A DNA stretch of 64,000 bases from Kurthia sibirica (GTDB lineage: Bacteria > Bacillota > Bacilli > Bacillales_A > Planococcaceae), in assembly GCF_003143975.1 (NCBI RefSeq), contig NZ_QFVR01000005.1, positions 141,191-205,190 on the forward strand, given 5' to 3'. The translations under genes were made by a program, and so were the position numbers. The notes under the pieces were generated by a model that saw only the letters and a program-made list of their open reading frames with translations, ran no database searches and was not told where the DNA came from. Numbering within the stretch: the first letter of the stretch is position 1; every line of letters begins with the position of its first letter. This document shows, in pieces, positions 33,281-43,039 of the stretch.

Positions 33281-36200
33281 TTAAGCCGTTGTTTTATTGA
33301 CAAAAAAACGTTGGACTATTTGTTTTGCCGCCGTACCGTTTTCCTTACTGCAATACGCTTCGTAAAAAGCAGCATACTTTTCTTTATATCGATTTGTGAC
33401 ATCTTCTATGTTTACTAAAGCCTCGATAATGTCATCATTACTAAGTAATAAAGGTCCCGGTGCTTGTTTTTCAAAATCGATGTAAAACCCTCGTAAATTC
33501 TCTCGATAATGTTCTAAATCATAGGTGAAAAACAATAACGGTTTTTTCGTATGTGCAAAGTCAAACATAACAGATGAATAATCTGTCATACAAATATCCG
33601 CTGCTAAATATAAATGTTGAATATCTGGATATTTCGACACATTAATGGCGAAATCCCGATATTCTTTTGGAATGACTAACTTATTTGCAATAATCAGATG
33701 CGCACGAATTAAAATTATATAACCATCACCTAAAGCAGCATACAGCTGATCTAAATCTAATTTTAAAGAAATTTCATGTTTACGCTTATCATTCACATCA
33801 TCATCACGAAACGTTGGAGCATACAAGACGATTTTTTTTGTTTTATCAATTCTATATTTTTCTTTTACTTCTGTGATAATTGCTTGTTGCTTCGCTAGGT
33901 CTGCATAAAATATATCATTGCGTGGATAGCCCACTTCTAAAATTTCTTTCTTGAATAAAAAAGCTGATTTGAATGCACTTGAAGCATATGGACTTGGTGA
34001 TACTAAATAATCCCATTGTTTAACACTCTGATTGACACGTTTTAAATACCCTTCATCTTTACCGGCAAAATGTTGCACATCATTTTGCATTTTTTTAAGT
34101 GGTGTACCATGCCAAGTTTGAATATATTGTTGGTTTTTTTTCTTTTTTAAATAAGATGGAAAGTTTTGATTATTAATCCAATATGAAGATTTTGCCAAGT
34201 AATAAAAATATTCTGGGCTTAAACGTTTAATAATCTTTGTTTGGGAATTATTTAAAATTGTTTTACCATTATGCACCCACACATATTCATAATCTGCATT
34301 TTGCGCAATTAATTCATCATAGATTGCTTTTGGGCTATCCGCAATTTGTTTTCCGACATTACTTTCAAAAAGAATGAGTTTTGGGTTCTTTTTCATCGTT
34401 GCAGATGCTACTGTATAAAATTTCTTCATCAATGGAAAATAATATTTTGTTTTGCGTATTTTTTTTGTTGCAATCGTATAAAGTGTATTATTTTTTAACT
34501 GATCCAATTTAGGAATCGATGTCGGAATAGCCATAATTGCTTCGAAAATACGTTCATTTGATTGATCATCTCGTTGACTAATAAAACTATTTGCCAATTC
34601 TTTATAATGATCGGTCATTTCAAAATTACTACTATAACTCGACCAAACTTCGTCGACCACTTCATCTTCTAAACTGGAAATATAGCCTGGCAATGTTTTA
34701 TCAATATCCAAATGAGATGGATATTTACCAAGGAAACGGCTACGATCAAACTGGTAATAAATAACGGGTTTATGAAGAAAACTAAAATCGAAAGCGACAC
34801 TTGAATAATCTGTAATTAGTAGTGCACTTTCCTTTAGTAAATCTTGTACAATACGCTCTCCTTGTAAAATAATTGTAATTTCTTTTGGAATGGTAAAAAG
34901 ATGTGTAAAACGTTGCATATTCGGATGCAAACAAAAGAGAATATCGACCCCCTGCTCCTTCAATGCCAATAAGCGTTCATTATTCAATAGGCTACTATAA
35001 CGTTCATAATAGTCCGATTGTAAAAAAAGTTCTTCATTTGTTAACCAATCACGCCATGATGGAATAATGAGAATCTGTTTTTTAACTGGTATCTCACCAT
35101 CAAATAAGCGTTTAAAACGTGGTAATCCGGTAACAGCGACCTCATAGGATTCATAGCCCATATCTTTCATAACAATTTCTTTTTCACGCTCTGAACTTGT
35201 TATAAATAAATCCGTATTAAAATCCTTTATTTTTTTACTGTAAAATTCTGTGATATTTTTTACACCTAACACTCCATGTTGTAAAAATATTTGTTTAGCA
35301 TGTAAAATTTTTGTGAATTTTTTCGAACGATTCGGATATAAAAAATCCGGATGATGCGTTCCACAAATAAAATCTGCTTTTGCCATCAATTCAAAATGTT
35401 GAGCAGATTTATAATAGACAATATTGCCGCATGCGCTAACATTTTCTAACTCAGCAGAATCTTGACGTATTACATAATAAGCGTCAATTTCAGGGTGATG
35501 ACTACGTAAATATTCAAAAAATCGTAGGCCATTATCCTGTGCTTTATAAGGTCTTTCACCTACGATCCATACAGGTTTCATATTATTTGATGATTTTCGT
35601 TTGCCCGCTTTGACTACCTTTTTATACGCTGAAAATTCTTCTAATGTGTATTTATTATAGAAAAAAGATAAATTTCTTCCTTTAACTGTCAAATAAGGGA
35701 CTGCATTATGAATGTTTTCACCTTCTGTTAAATTGATCTCACCACGCATTAATTGTTCGACAATAATTCTTGGCATTCCACAACGAATACGTAATTCGTC
35801 ATTTTTTCCCTGCTGTTTAATAATCCAAAATAAATCCCATACATCTTCATCATCACGTACATTTAGCATCATTTCTCGAATTTGTGCGATGGCATCGATT
35901 TTATAGATATAGTCAAATTTAATATGCATTTTTGATTTCATACGATTTACTAAATCGAATGGTACTGCGACAATTGTTTTATTGCCTGTATTTCTCGAAT
36001 GTAACTCTAGTTCTAAGGAAGTCATTTCTAAGTTTCGTAGTGATAACTTCCCTTGTAATTTAAATTGTTTATCTGCAATTTTTATTTTCGTTAACTGACG
36101 ATTCATATAATAGGCTTTGCGAGGAATACTTTGATTTTTCGCAAAGACAAATATGCCATTATTATTAAAATAAGGATAAATAGTATCGTCAGCTAACGAA

Positions 36201-36556
36201 AATGGTTGCAAACCTTCAACAAGTAAATGCATACGGTGCGGTTTAATTAAGCGCCTTCTTTTTTCATATAATTGATGATCTATCATGACATATATGTCCT
36301 CAAGCTCATCTTTCCTATCTTCTACTGGAAATAAATAAGTCAAATAAACAAAAATAGTGGCTTGACTATTATGCGTAAACCACTCCATTAAATGCACACT
36401 TGTAATACATGCTTCCTGATTAATAATTGGTACCGTTACTTCATGATGATTACTTTTCAATAAAATTGTTTCATATATTGCTTCATTCATATTGTTTATG
36501 TATATTTTAAAATTACTATTTTGTTGCTTTAAGTGAAAATTATATTGAGTATCCAT
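33281..36556 (-). CDS. Tandem CDP-glycerol:poly(glycerophosphate) glycerophosphotransferase (TagF-like)
   Basis: The 1091-residue protein has an N-terminal beta-rich region (1-320) and two complete TagF-type GT-B domains, at about 330-690 and 735-1085. The first has FLQHGVLGVKNI and LLITDYSSVAFDFSFLHKP. The second has IQTWHGTPLKKM, VLYAPTFRDD and CMTDYSSVMFDFAHTKKP. Both carry the His and DYSS motifs of CDP-alditol phosphotransferases that build wall teichoic acid at the inner membrane face. Ordinary TagF has one such domain in about 750 residues. No other teichoic acid gene is adjacent, and the gene stands alone with its own terminator. Confidence 0.9.
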   Translation of the reverse strand: MDTQYNFHLKQQNSNFKIYINNMNEAIYETILLKSNHHEVTVPIINQEACITSVHLMEWFTHNSQATIFVYLTYLFPVEDRKDELEDIYVMIDHQLYEKRRRLIKPHRMHLLVEGLQPFSLADDTIYPYFNNNGIFVFAKNQSIPRKAYYMNRQLTKIKIADKQFKLQGKLSLRNLEMTSLELELHSRNTGNKTIVAVPFDLVNRMKSKMHIKFDYIYKIDAIAQIREMMLNVRDDEDVWDLFWIIKQQGKNDELRIRCGMPRIIVEQLMRGEINLTEGENIHNAVPYLTVKGRNLSFFYNKYTLEEFSAYKKVVKAGKRKSSNNMKPVWIVGERPYKAQDNGLRFFEYLRSHHPEIDAYYVIRQDSAELENVSACGNIVYYKSAQHFELMAKADFICGTHHPDFLYPNRSKKFTKILHAKQIFLQHGVLGVKNITEFYSKKIKDFNTDLFITSSEREKEIVMKDMGYESYEVAVTGLPRFKRLFDGEIPVKKQILIIPSWRDWLTNEELFLQSDYYERYSSLLNNERLLALKEQGVDILFCLHPNMQRFTHLFTIPKEITIILQGERIVQDLLKESALLITDYSSVAFDFSFLHKPVIYYQFDRSRFLGKYPSHLDIDKTLPGYISSLEDEVVDEVWSSYSSNFEMTDHYKELANSFISQRDDQSNERIFEAIMAIPTSIPKLDQLKNNTLYTIATKKIRKTKYYFPLMKKFYTVASATMKKNPKLILFESNVGKQIADSPKAIYDELIAQNADYEYVWVHNGKTILNNSQTKIIKRLSPEYFYYLAKSSYWINNQNFPSYLKKKKNQQYIQTWHGTPLKKMQNDVQHFAGKDEGYLKRVNQSVKQWDYLVSPSPYASSAFKSAFLFKKEILEVGYPRNDIFYADLAKQQAIITEVKEKYRIDKTKKIVLYAPTFRDDDVNDKRKHEISLKLDLDQLYAALGDGYIILIRAHLIIANKLVIPKEYRDFAINVSKYPDIQHLYLAADICMTDYSSVMFDFAHTKKPLLFFTYDLEHYRENLRGFYIDFEKQAPGPLLLSNDDIIEALVNIEDVTNRYKEKYAAFYEAYCSKENGTAAKQIVQRFFVNKTTA

Positions 36557-36790
36557 AGACTTCCATCCTTTAATATAATATGTTTTTAAGTATATTTATA
36601 CTACCAATTAAATATAAGAAGATGATGAGAAAATAACTATATTTTAGATAAATCGCTATTTTAGCATCTTTTGATATAGTATAATTCATTTTTTTAGGGT
36701 CATTTAACCTACTAATTAAAAAGACATTGTTTTTTATTTTCCAAACGACTGCAACTTTTGCTCATCTCTAATTTTGTTGTCATTTTTTCA

Positions 36791-36928
36791 TTAGATTCTT
36801 TTCAAAACCAAGTAAGGTAATTCTTTATGTAGTGTTATATGGTACTTGTTTGAGTACATTTTAAATGATACAACTACTTGTAGTAAATGGGCATATTCTG
36901 ACTGCCATTTTACATCAATCTCCGTCAT
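36791..36928 (-). CDS. Possible small protein (45 aa)
   Basis: An ATG (36926-36928) sits 7 bases behind AAGGAGG, an excellent ribosome binding site, and opens a 45-codon frame. The product begins MTEIDVKWQSEYAHLLQ, then VVVSFKMYSNKYH, and ends with LVLKRI and TAA. There is no signal or membrane helix. It is divergent from the GlcD-like gene and upstream of tagF on the same strand. I do not recognise it; the case rests on the ribosome binding site and normal codon use. Confidence 0.5.
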   Translation of the reverse strand: MTEIDVKWQSEYAHLLQVVVSFKMYSNKYHITLHKELPYLVLKRI

Positions 36929-37021
36929 TTTTGCACCTCCTTCTACTAATATTCCCAATTTTTAGATAATTAATCATGAAAATGCTATAATTAGGTAAAT
37001 ATATTTTATGAGGTGAAAAGA

Positions 37022-38407
37022 ATGTCCATTCATGTTAATCAACTAATTGAACAATTACTAATTTCTTTAGATCAAACACAAATTACACATAGTGAAACAG
37101 AATTATTGAACCATAGTAAAGACGAATCCTATCATGCGGGTAAAAATCCAACAGTCATCGTCTATCCACGTAGCAAAGAAGATGTCGTTCATATAATGGC
37201 TGTATCCTCTAAAATGAATATTCCGGTCATACCTTATGGGCGTGGTTCTAGTCTAGAAGGCCATATTATCCCAATCGGAGACGCTATTACAATCGACTTT
37301 GCCGAGATGAATAAAATTATTGACATTAGAGCGGAAGACTTACTTGTAACCGTTCAGCCGGGTATTGGTCGCATTGATTTAAATAATGAATTAAGAAAAC
37401 ATGGCTTATTTTTTAGTGTTGACCCAGGTGCTGATGCTTCTATTGGTGGCATGGTGGCAACAAACGCAAGTGGCACGACATCAGTGAAGTATGGTACGAT
37501 GCGTGATCAAGTACGTGATTTGGAAGTTGTTTTAGCGAACGGTTCTGTTATTCATACAGGTAACCTCGCCGCTAAATCATCTTCTGGTTACCACCTTAAT
37601 GGTCTTTTCGTAGGTTCTGAAGGTACGCTAGGAACCTTTACTGAAATCACTTTGCGTGTTTTTGGTATTCCTGAGTTTCAAGTAGCAGCACGCGTGAACT
37701 TTGAAACGGTAGATTCCGCTATAGATGCTGTAACGACTATTCGTCAAGCTGGCATCCCTATTGCGCGTGTTGAACTTGTTGATGCGGGTTCTATTGAGCA
37801 TTTAAATGCCTATAGTAAAACAAATTTCCCGATGAAAACAACACTCTTTTTAGAGTTTCATGGTAATGAAGCTGGCTTAGCACAAGATTTAGAGTTTACG
37901 AAAGAAATTATGGAAGATCATGGCTGCAGTAATTTTGTTGTCGAATCAGATACGAAGGCACGTAATATTATTTGGGAGGCACGCCATAATTTAGCGTACG
38001 CCTTTATTCATAGTTATCGCGATAAAAAAATGATGACAACCGATGTTTGCGTACCAATATCATCATTAGCAACGGCTATTCATTTTGCGCGTGACAATAT
38101 GGACAAGAAAAATATTGTTGGTGGTATTATCGGTCATGTCGGAGATGGGAACTTCCATGTATCGATGATGGTCAATATGGATCATACACAAGACGTGAAA
38201 AATGCTGTGGAATTTAATGCTGACCTCGTTGAATTTGGACTATCGCTCGGTGGTACTTGTACTGGCGAACATGGCGTAGGTATTGGCAAATTGAAGTATC
38301 AAAAACTTGAACATGGTCCTGCCTATGAAGTGATGCAAGTAATAAAAAAATCGTTAGATCCGCAGAACCTTTTAAATCCAGGTAAACTTATTTTAGTTGA
38401 TTCATAA
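37022..38407 (+). CDS. FAD-linked oxidase, glycolate oxidase GlcD / D-lactate dehydrogenase type
   Basis: The ATG at 37022 follows GAGGTG and is preferred over a GTG nine bases upstream. The 461-residue protein has a PCMH FAD domain (VIVYPRSKEDVVHIM, VIPYGRGSSLEGH, GADASIGGMVATNASG, FVGSEGTLG) and a FAD-oxidase C domain ending GTCTGEHGVGIGKLKY..LDPQNLLNPGK. Family members oxidise 2-hydroxy acids such as glycolate or D-lactate. Which one is used is not decidable here. A TATAAT box lies at 36986-36991, with a poor -35. Confidence 0.9.
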   Translation: MSIHVNQLIEQLLISLDQTQITHSETELLNHSKDESYHAGKNPTVIVYPRSKEDVVHIMAVSSKMNIPVIPYGRGSSLEGHIIPIGDAITIDFAEMNKIIDIRAEDLLVTVQPGIGRIDLNNELRKHGLFFSVDPGADASIGGMVATNASGTTSVKYGTMRDQVRDLEVVLANGSVIHTGNLAAKSSSGYHLNGLFVGSEGTLGTFTEITLRVFGIPEFQVAARVNFETVDSAIDAVTTIRQAGIPIARVELVDAGSIEHLNAYSKTNFPMKTTLFLEFHGNEAGLAQDLEFTKEIMEDHGCSNFVVESDTKARNIIWEARHNLAYAFIHSYRDKKMMTTDVCVPISSLATAIHFARDNMDKKNIVGGIIGHVGDGNFHVSMMVNMDHTQDVKNAVEFNADLVEFGLSLGGTCTGEHGVGIGKLKYQKLEHGPAYEVMQVIKKSLDPQNLLNPGKLILVDS

Positions 38408-38842
38408 GATGCACCCTATAGTTCCCTATTTACTACTCCGAGGAATGTATTAGGCTAGATGACTGCATCCTTTCTCTCATCTTGAATGAAAGCTCATGCA
38501 GTTTGAACAAAATATAAATTTCTTGCCAAATAAATTCACACCATCCACTTGCATGTGAAGAAAATAAAAATTCTTTACTTCCTATTTTTCTTCACAGACA
38601 TTTTGGGTGTAGAACCGATTAAAACCACGAATGATACTTGCCATTCATGGTTTTTTTGTTTACTTTTTTACTAATAAACTGTACTATAATCTTATGACCT
38701 TATTATAGTATAAATAATATAAACACCATCATATGTAGTGCGGACTGTTTCAATTATTGTATTAATATATGAAAGGTGTATTTCTCCACCTTTTATTGTA
38801 AGCGTTTTAGACTGATTATGTTTGTAGAGGGGGCTTTTTTTA
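38408..38842. other. Intergenic region with one terminator
   Basis: The only clear structure is a hairpin at 38621-38660 (AACCA..GAATG with CATTC..ATGGTT followed by seven T), which would end plus-strand transcription about 210 bases after the oxidase gene. Nothing else recognisable is present. Confidence 0.5.
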
Positions 38843-39313
38843 GTGGAATGTCAGATTGAAGCTTCAACAAATGCCAAAGTTATTCATAAAATTATGATAA
38901 AGGCTTATGCAGAATACGCCCATGACGCTGCACCATCAAGCGCTTTAAGTGAGACTGTTACAACAGTACGTGAAGCATTACTAAATGGTCAACAAGCAAT
39001 CGTCGGAAGTATCGCAGGCCAACCAATCGCTATGGTTCGTTTTTCAATTGATGACAGCGGTTTACATTTTTTTCGAATGGCTGTTTTACCGACAATGCAA
39101 GGACTTGGCATAGCTAAACAACTCATTAATGAATTGGAAAGAATCGCAAAAGCAGCGCATGTCGATACCATTAATTGCCGTGTACGCGTTAGTGTACTAC
39201 GCAATTTACAATTGTATCAATCAAAGGGCTATTCTATTTTTGATCAAGAGACAATTACGACAGAAGAAGGTGTCGCTATTGACATCGTATCGATGAAAAA
39301 AATCATCGCCTAA
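38843..39313 (+). CDS. GNAT family N-acetyltransferase
   Basis: The 156-residue protein starts at a GTG behind AGAGGGGG. It shows the acetyl-CoA-binding motif A as MAVLPTMQGLGIAKQLINEL, followed by VDTINCRVRVSVLRNLQLYQ and SKGYSIFD (motif B), so it is a GNAT acetyltransferase of unknown substrate. A strong terminator follows. Confidence 0.88.
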   Translation: MECQIEASTNAKVIHKIMIKAYAEYAHDAAPSSALSETVTTVREALLNGQQAIVGSIAGQPIAMVRFSIDDSGLHFFRMAVLPTMQGLGIAKQLINELERIAKAAHVDTINCRVRVSVLRNLQLYQSKGYSIFDQETITTEEGVAIDIVSMKKIIA

Positions 39314-39332
39314 CTTTTAACGCAACAGAAAA

Positions 39333-39366
39333 AATCCCGTATGATTTTTCGAAATCATACGGGATT
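39333..39366 (+). terminator. Terminator
   Basis: AATCCCGTATGATTT and its complement form a 15-bp stem with a 4-base loop after the GNAT gene. An A-run precedes it on the plus strand, so it may work in both directions. Confidence 0.82.
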
Positions 39367-39534
39367 ATTCATTTCAATCCATATCCGCTTCGAAAAACAC
39401 TTTCCGCGCGTTTAGCCGAGGAAAACCTTCGTCCGAAACGATTAAATAGAAAAGGTGGGGGGATGTGAAAAATTCAAATCACCCCACTAGTTGACGTAGA
39501 ACTATTTTGCACAGAATTCGTAAATAGTTATTCA

Positions 39535-39957
39535 TTAGTCATTTATAAATGTAATCAAAAACCGTTCTTCTGTGAGAATATCTGGAATAGGTAATTCGGA
39601 TAATAATACAGTAGCCATCCCCAAAGAATCTTCTGCTTCTTCACCTGTCCAACAATAATAAATTTGCGCATAATCGCCTACTTGTAAATTGAGTCGTAAA
39701 AATTGAATAATCGCATATAACGTTTGTCTTGCCTCACTGTAATCTACTGGTGTTTCAATCTTGGATTGTGGGTTTAGATCATCCAAACTTCTTTCTAATT
39801 CAATTTCAACGATGTACATTGTCGTAAGATGATGTTGCAAGACAGCTGCAGAACTTTCTTGAGTCGAATACCTTTCTGTAATTTTCACAGAAGATTCGTT
39901 ATGAAATCGTACATTTTCTATTGGATAATTAAGACCTAGATACGCGACAAATGACAT
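39535..39957 (-). CDS. Protein of unknown function (140 aa)
   Basis: The soluble, acidic protein starts at an ATG behind GAGGGG. It begins MSFVAYLGLNYPIENVRF and has a central helix (YSEARQTLYAIIQFLRLNL) followed by IYYCWTGEEAEDS. I recognise no family. The gene stands alone. A GTGGGG/CCCCAC hairpin at about 39456-39486 may terminate it. Confidence 0.6.
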   Translation of the reverse strand: MSFVAYLGLNYPIENVRFHNESSVKITERYSTQESSAAVLQHHLTTMYIVEIELERSLDDLNPQSKIETPVDYSEARQTLYAIIQFLRLNLQVGDYAQIYYCWTGEEAEDSLGMATVLLSELPIPDILTEERFLITFIND

Positions 39958-40174
39958 TGTTTTGCACCCCTCTCATTTATAAATAAAACGACCTATCCTT
40001 TTGAAAAAAAAGAATTATTTCCCTATTTTATCATTATAAATGAAATAAAAGAATAACGATACTATTAACTGATTATTTCGATTATATCTTATTAATAACC
40101 TTTAAAAACTCATTTGCGGATTACTTTAAGTCTTAAATGGGTATTTAACTGTATTGACAAAACGAGGTGTTGTT

Positions 40175-40369
40175 ATGAAGTCCTTTAAACTTGCTTCTAG
40201 TGTATATTTTATCACGTTCATCCTTGCGATGACTTTACCGACATCTTCCAATTACTCAACATTACTTTGGAAATGCTTGATTGCTCAAATTTATGCTATT
40301 CCAGCTTTTTTAATTACACTATTATTGTATATCGTCCTTAGGTCGGATGACACTATTGAAGAACGATAG
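40175..40369 (+). CDS. Small two-helix membrane protein
   Basis: The ATG at 40175 follows GAGGTG. The 64-residue product has two membrane helices (about 8-25 and 34-55) and an acidic tail (RSDDTIEER). It ends 11 bases ahead of the CDF-like gene, so the two are probably one operon. Confidence 0.65.
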   Translation: MKSFKLASSVYFITFILAMTLPTSSNYSTLLWKCLIAQIYAIPAFLITLLLYIVLRSDDTIEER

Positions 40370-40380
40370 GAGTGAAATAC

Positions 40381-41250
40381 ATGTTTGATTTAGATTTTAA
40401 GAAAACGAGTAAATCGAATAATCATTTTGTTAAAATAGCTTTGTCACTATTATTTATTGCTATGATTCTCTCTTGGATTGGCGCAGCAAAAAGCCAATCT
40501 ATTACCCAAATTGTAGTGACTGCCTATCTTTTTAGTATGATTGTATTAATGTATGCTAATAATACAATTGAAACAGTCGTTGAGCGTGCATTTTCTTTGA
40601 AACGTAGTTATTCTTATTTTCGATTTGAAGTGTTAACCGCCTTAATTTTAGCCATTACTTTAGCTGTGTCTGGACTGTATATGCTTTTTTTAGTTTTACC
40701 TCAACAAGTAACTACAAATTCTTCAAATGAATTGTTGGCATATAGTATAGTAACTGCAGTAATTGTTGCAGTAGCCATGTCCTTTGCTTTTATTAAGCAG
40801 CAACAAACACGCATAAACAAAATTTTAAAATCGTTTTATAGCATGATTCCACCCTTTATAGCAGCAGCTGTAGCCATCTATTCTACTACACATAACTCCC
40901 CTACTCTCGAACGGCTCGCTACATTGCTAATCATTCTTTTCATATTGAGAAATTGTTGGCTCATTATGAAAAGAAGCTGTCATTTCTTAATGGAGGGTAC
41001 ACCACAAAAACTAGACCTTATACAATTGACGAGCGATTTGCAAGCTTTTGATCATGTGTTGCGTGTTCAAGGTATTTCGGCTTGGTCGATTTCCACAAAT
41101 TTATTTGGGATTAAGTGTCAAATTGTCATCAATAATATTGAACGGAGTCAGTTCATTGTAGATGAAATTACTGACTTTATAATCAACCATTATAATGTTG
41201 AACATATTAGTTTTGAAATTATCAACTCGACATCTGAAGGGAAAATTTAA
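40381..41250 (+). CDS. Cation-diffusion-facilitator-like protein lacking metal-site residues
   Basis: The ATG at 40381 follows AGGAGTG. The 289-residue protein has six membrane helices and a C-terminal cytoplasmic domain. That domain carries CDF landmarks: CHFLMEGTPQKLDL just after helix six, and VLRVQGISAWSIST where CDF proteins have VH..HVW.L. In helices II and V, where zinc transporters have H/DxxxD pairs, it reads YANNTIETVVERAF and LKSFYSMIPPFIA, with no matching ligands. It is probably a CDF relative that no longer transports divalent metal, or does something else. Confidence 0.72.
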   Translation: MFDLDFKKTSKSNNHFVKIALSLLFIAMILSWIGAAKSQSITQIVVTAYLFSMIVLMYANNTIETVVERAFSLKRSYSYFRFEVLTALILAITLAVSGLYMLFLVLPQQVTTNSSNELLAYSIVTAVIVAVAMSFAFIKQQQTRINKILKSFYSMIPPFIAAAVAIYSTTHNSPTLERLATLLIILFILRNCWLIMKRSCHFLMEGTPQKLDLIQLTSDLQAFDHVLRVQGISAWSISTNLFGIKCQIVINNIERSQFIVDEITDFIINHYNVEHISFEIINSTSEGKI

Positions 41251-41279
41251 CGTAATAAAAACGGGCTATGTCACATATT

Positions 41280-41321
41280 GTGGTGGTATGATTTGTTTCT
41301 TTCAAATCACGCCACTTTTTC
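41280..41321 (+). terminator. Terminator of the CDF-like gene
   Basis: GTGGTATGATTTG pairs with CAAATCACGCCAC (one mismatch, one G-U) and is followed by five T. Confidence 0.75.
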
Positions 41322-41483
41322 TATTCATTCGTTTCGTATGCATGCACCCTTATTTTTTTTAACAAAAAAATAGCCACCCGTCTAAAGCCACATCCATTGC
41401 ATTTGAATAGCCTAAACGAAAGCGAGTTAACGTCTCTATCTGCGTATTTTTCAGTGTCTGAATCATTAGTAGCATAACATCAT

Positions 41484-41527
41484 AAAAAGCGTATTCGATT
41501 GAAAAAACCAATCAAACACGCTTTTTT
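41484..41527 (-). terminator. Terminator of ctaB
   Basis: AAAAAGCGT..CGATTG pairs with CAATC..ACGCTTTTT on the minus strand, just after the ctaB stop codon. Confidence 0.75.
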
Positions 41528-41530
41528 GTT

Positions 41531-42487
41531 TTAACGTAGTTTTAAATATAAGCCAATTAATGAGTAGATGATGACAGTTGAAAATAATACTGTCATATGA
41601 ATAAGCGAATAGACGAATAATAGAGTTGCCCATTTTTTAGGGTCTTTTTTATGATAACCATAGACGTTCATAAATAACCACGCGATACTTAATAATAGCG
41701 CTACAAGCATCAATCCGTAGCTGAGTGTGCCTAATAATAAACAACTTGCTGATAACAGTACTAAGTAAATATTTGTCGTGATATATGTTCTTCTCATGCC
41801 TTTTGCCACTGGCAACATAGGTACACTTGCTGCCTTATAATCATCCATTTTGCGAATAGCTATAGCATAAAAGTGAGGCATTTGCCAAATTAATGTAATG
41901 ACGAATAAACCTAAAATCGCAGGGTGTAAAATATTCGGTTCAATGGCTGCCCAACCGATGAGCGGTGGCATTGCTCCCGATAAACTGCCCACTTCCGTAT
42001 TATAGACTGTGCGGCGTTTTGTCCACATCGTATAGGGTACGACATATAAAAAGAGGCCTGCAAAACCTAGTAATGCCGCTAGTGGTGTTGCAAGATAAAG
42101 TGCACCTACCCCTACGATTGCTAAAACAATTGCTAAGATTAATGTTGCTTTAACAGAGATGGCACCTGTCACAGTGGGACGTTTTTTCGTACGCTCCATT
42201 AAAATATCAATATCGCGATCATAAACATTATTAAAAGCACCAGCAGATGCAATAACAGCTGCACTACCAATGATGGCACCTAAAATATTGACCCACATAT
42301 CAAGCGGATTCAAAGCATATTTATATAATGCTAATGTAAGTCCAGCGATCATTGGAATTAAATTTGATTTGATAATCCCTGTTTTTACAGTTTGCGCTAG
42401 AACTTGAGACAAGCTTGCATTTGTTGGCATTTCGCTTAATTGCTCATGCTTCACATTTTCTTCTGTTTGCATATGATGATGTATCAT
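41531..42487 (-). CDS. ctaB: Protoheme IX farnesyltransferase (heme O synthase)
   Basis: CtaB transfers a farnesyl group to heme B, giving heme O for terminal oxidases. The 318-residue UbiA-fold protein has nine or so membrane helices and the prenyl-diphosphate-binding motif NNVYDRDIDILMERTKKRP. It also has the second-loop region IRKMDDYKAASVPMLP. Two start codons are possible: the one given, or the Met at residue 6 (42472); neither has an ideally spaced ribosome binding site. The gene is alone, without ctaA or cta oxidase genes nearby. Confidence 0.94.
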   Translation of the reverse strand: MIHHHMQTEENVKHEQLSEMPTNASLSQVLAQTVKTGIIKSNLIPMIAGLTLALYKYALNPLDMWVNILGAIIGSAAVIASAGAFNNVYDRDIDILMERTKKRPTVTGAISVKATLILAIVLAIVGVGALYLATPLAALLGFAGLFLYVVPYTMWTKRRTVYNTEVGSLSGAMPPLIGWAAIEPNILHPAILGLFVITLIWQMPHFYAIAIRKMDDYKAASVPMLPVAKGMRRTYITTNIYLVLLSASCLLLGTLSYGLMLVALLLSIAWLFMNVYGYHKKDPKKWATLLFVYSLIHMTVLFSTVIIYSLIGLYLKLR

Positions 42488-42979
42488 TCCTTTACATAGC
42501 TAACGACAGCTATAAATTAATAGTAAATCCTATATATACACTATATTTTCAGTACTCATATCATATCATACTTCGTTTTCTCATTGTTTTATTATGCTTC
42601 AATATTGAGCATAAAATCATTATTTTATTATATAAATACATAATAGTTCCGAAATTATTCACAAATTATTGATGGTTTTTTTATCTTTATACCAATGTTT
42701 ATACCTAGGATTTAAAAAAAAGAGATATTTACTTATATTCATCCCCTTTTCAACTCGAACAAAGACGAAAAAGAAAATAATTTTAATATTTTATACGTAA
42801 AAAAGATGAATTTAGTTGTGCACACTGCCATAATCATAGAAATCAAACGAATCAACGTATTTTTTTATACGCTATCTAAAAAATATGTAATCACCTTATT
42901 TAATTAGAAAATCACTGATGCTTATACCACTAAGGTTATATTATATGTTTTGTGATCTGACAGTTGAAAGTATATCTCT
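42488..42979. other. Very AT-rich intergenic region, no gene seen
   Basis: About 490 bases between divergent ctaB and proC. Apart from the promoters that must flank both genes, I found no coding frame with a ribosome binding site and no structured RNA. Confidence 0.4.
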
Positions 42980-43007
42980 TTGCAAAATGCTTATTTTTCC
43001 TTATAAT
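42980..43007 (+). promoter_or_regulatory. Promoter of proC
   Basis: TTGCAA (42980-42985), 16 bases, then TATAAT (43002-43007), about 33 bases ahead of the start codon. The leader is too short for a T-box, unlike proBA. Confidence 0.75.
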
Positions 43008-43039
43008 GAAGTCTTGTGAATCGAAAGGGGTTTTATGTA

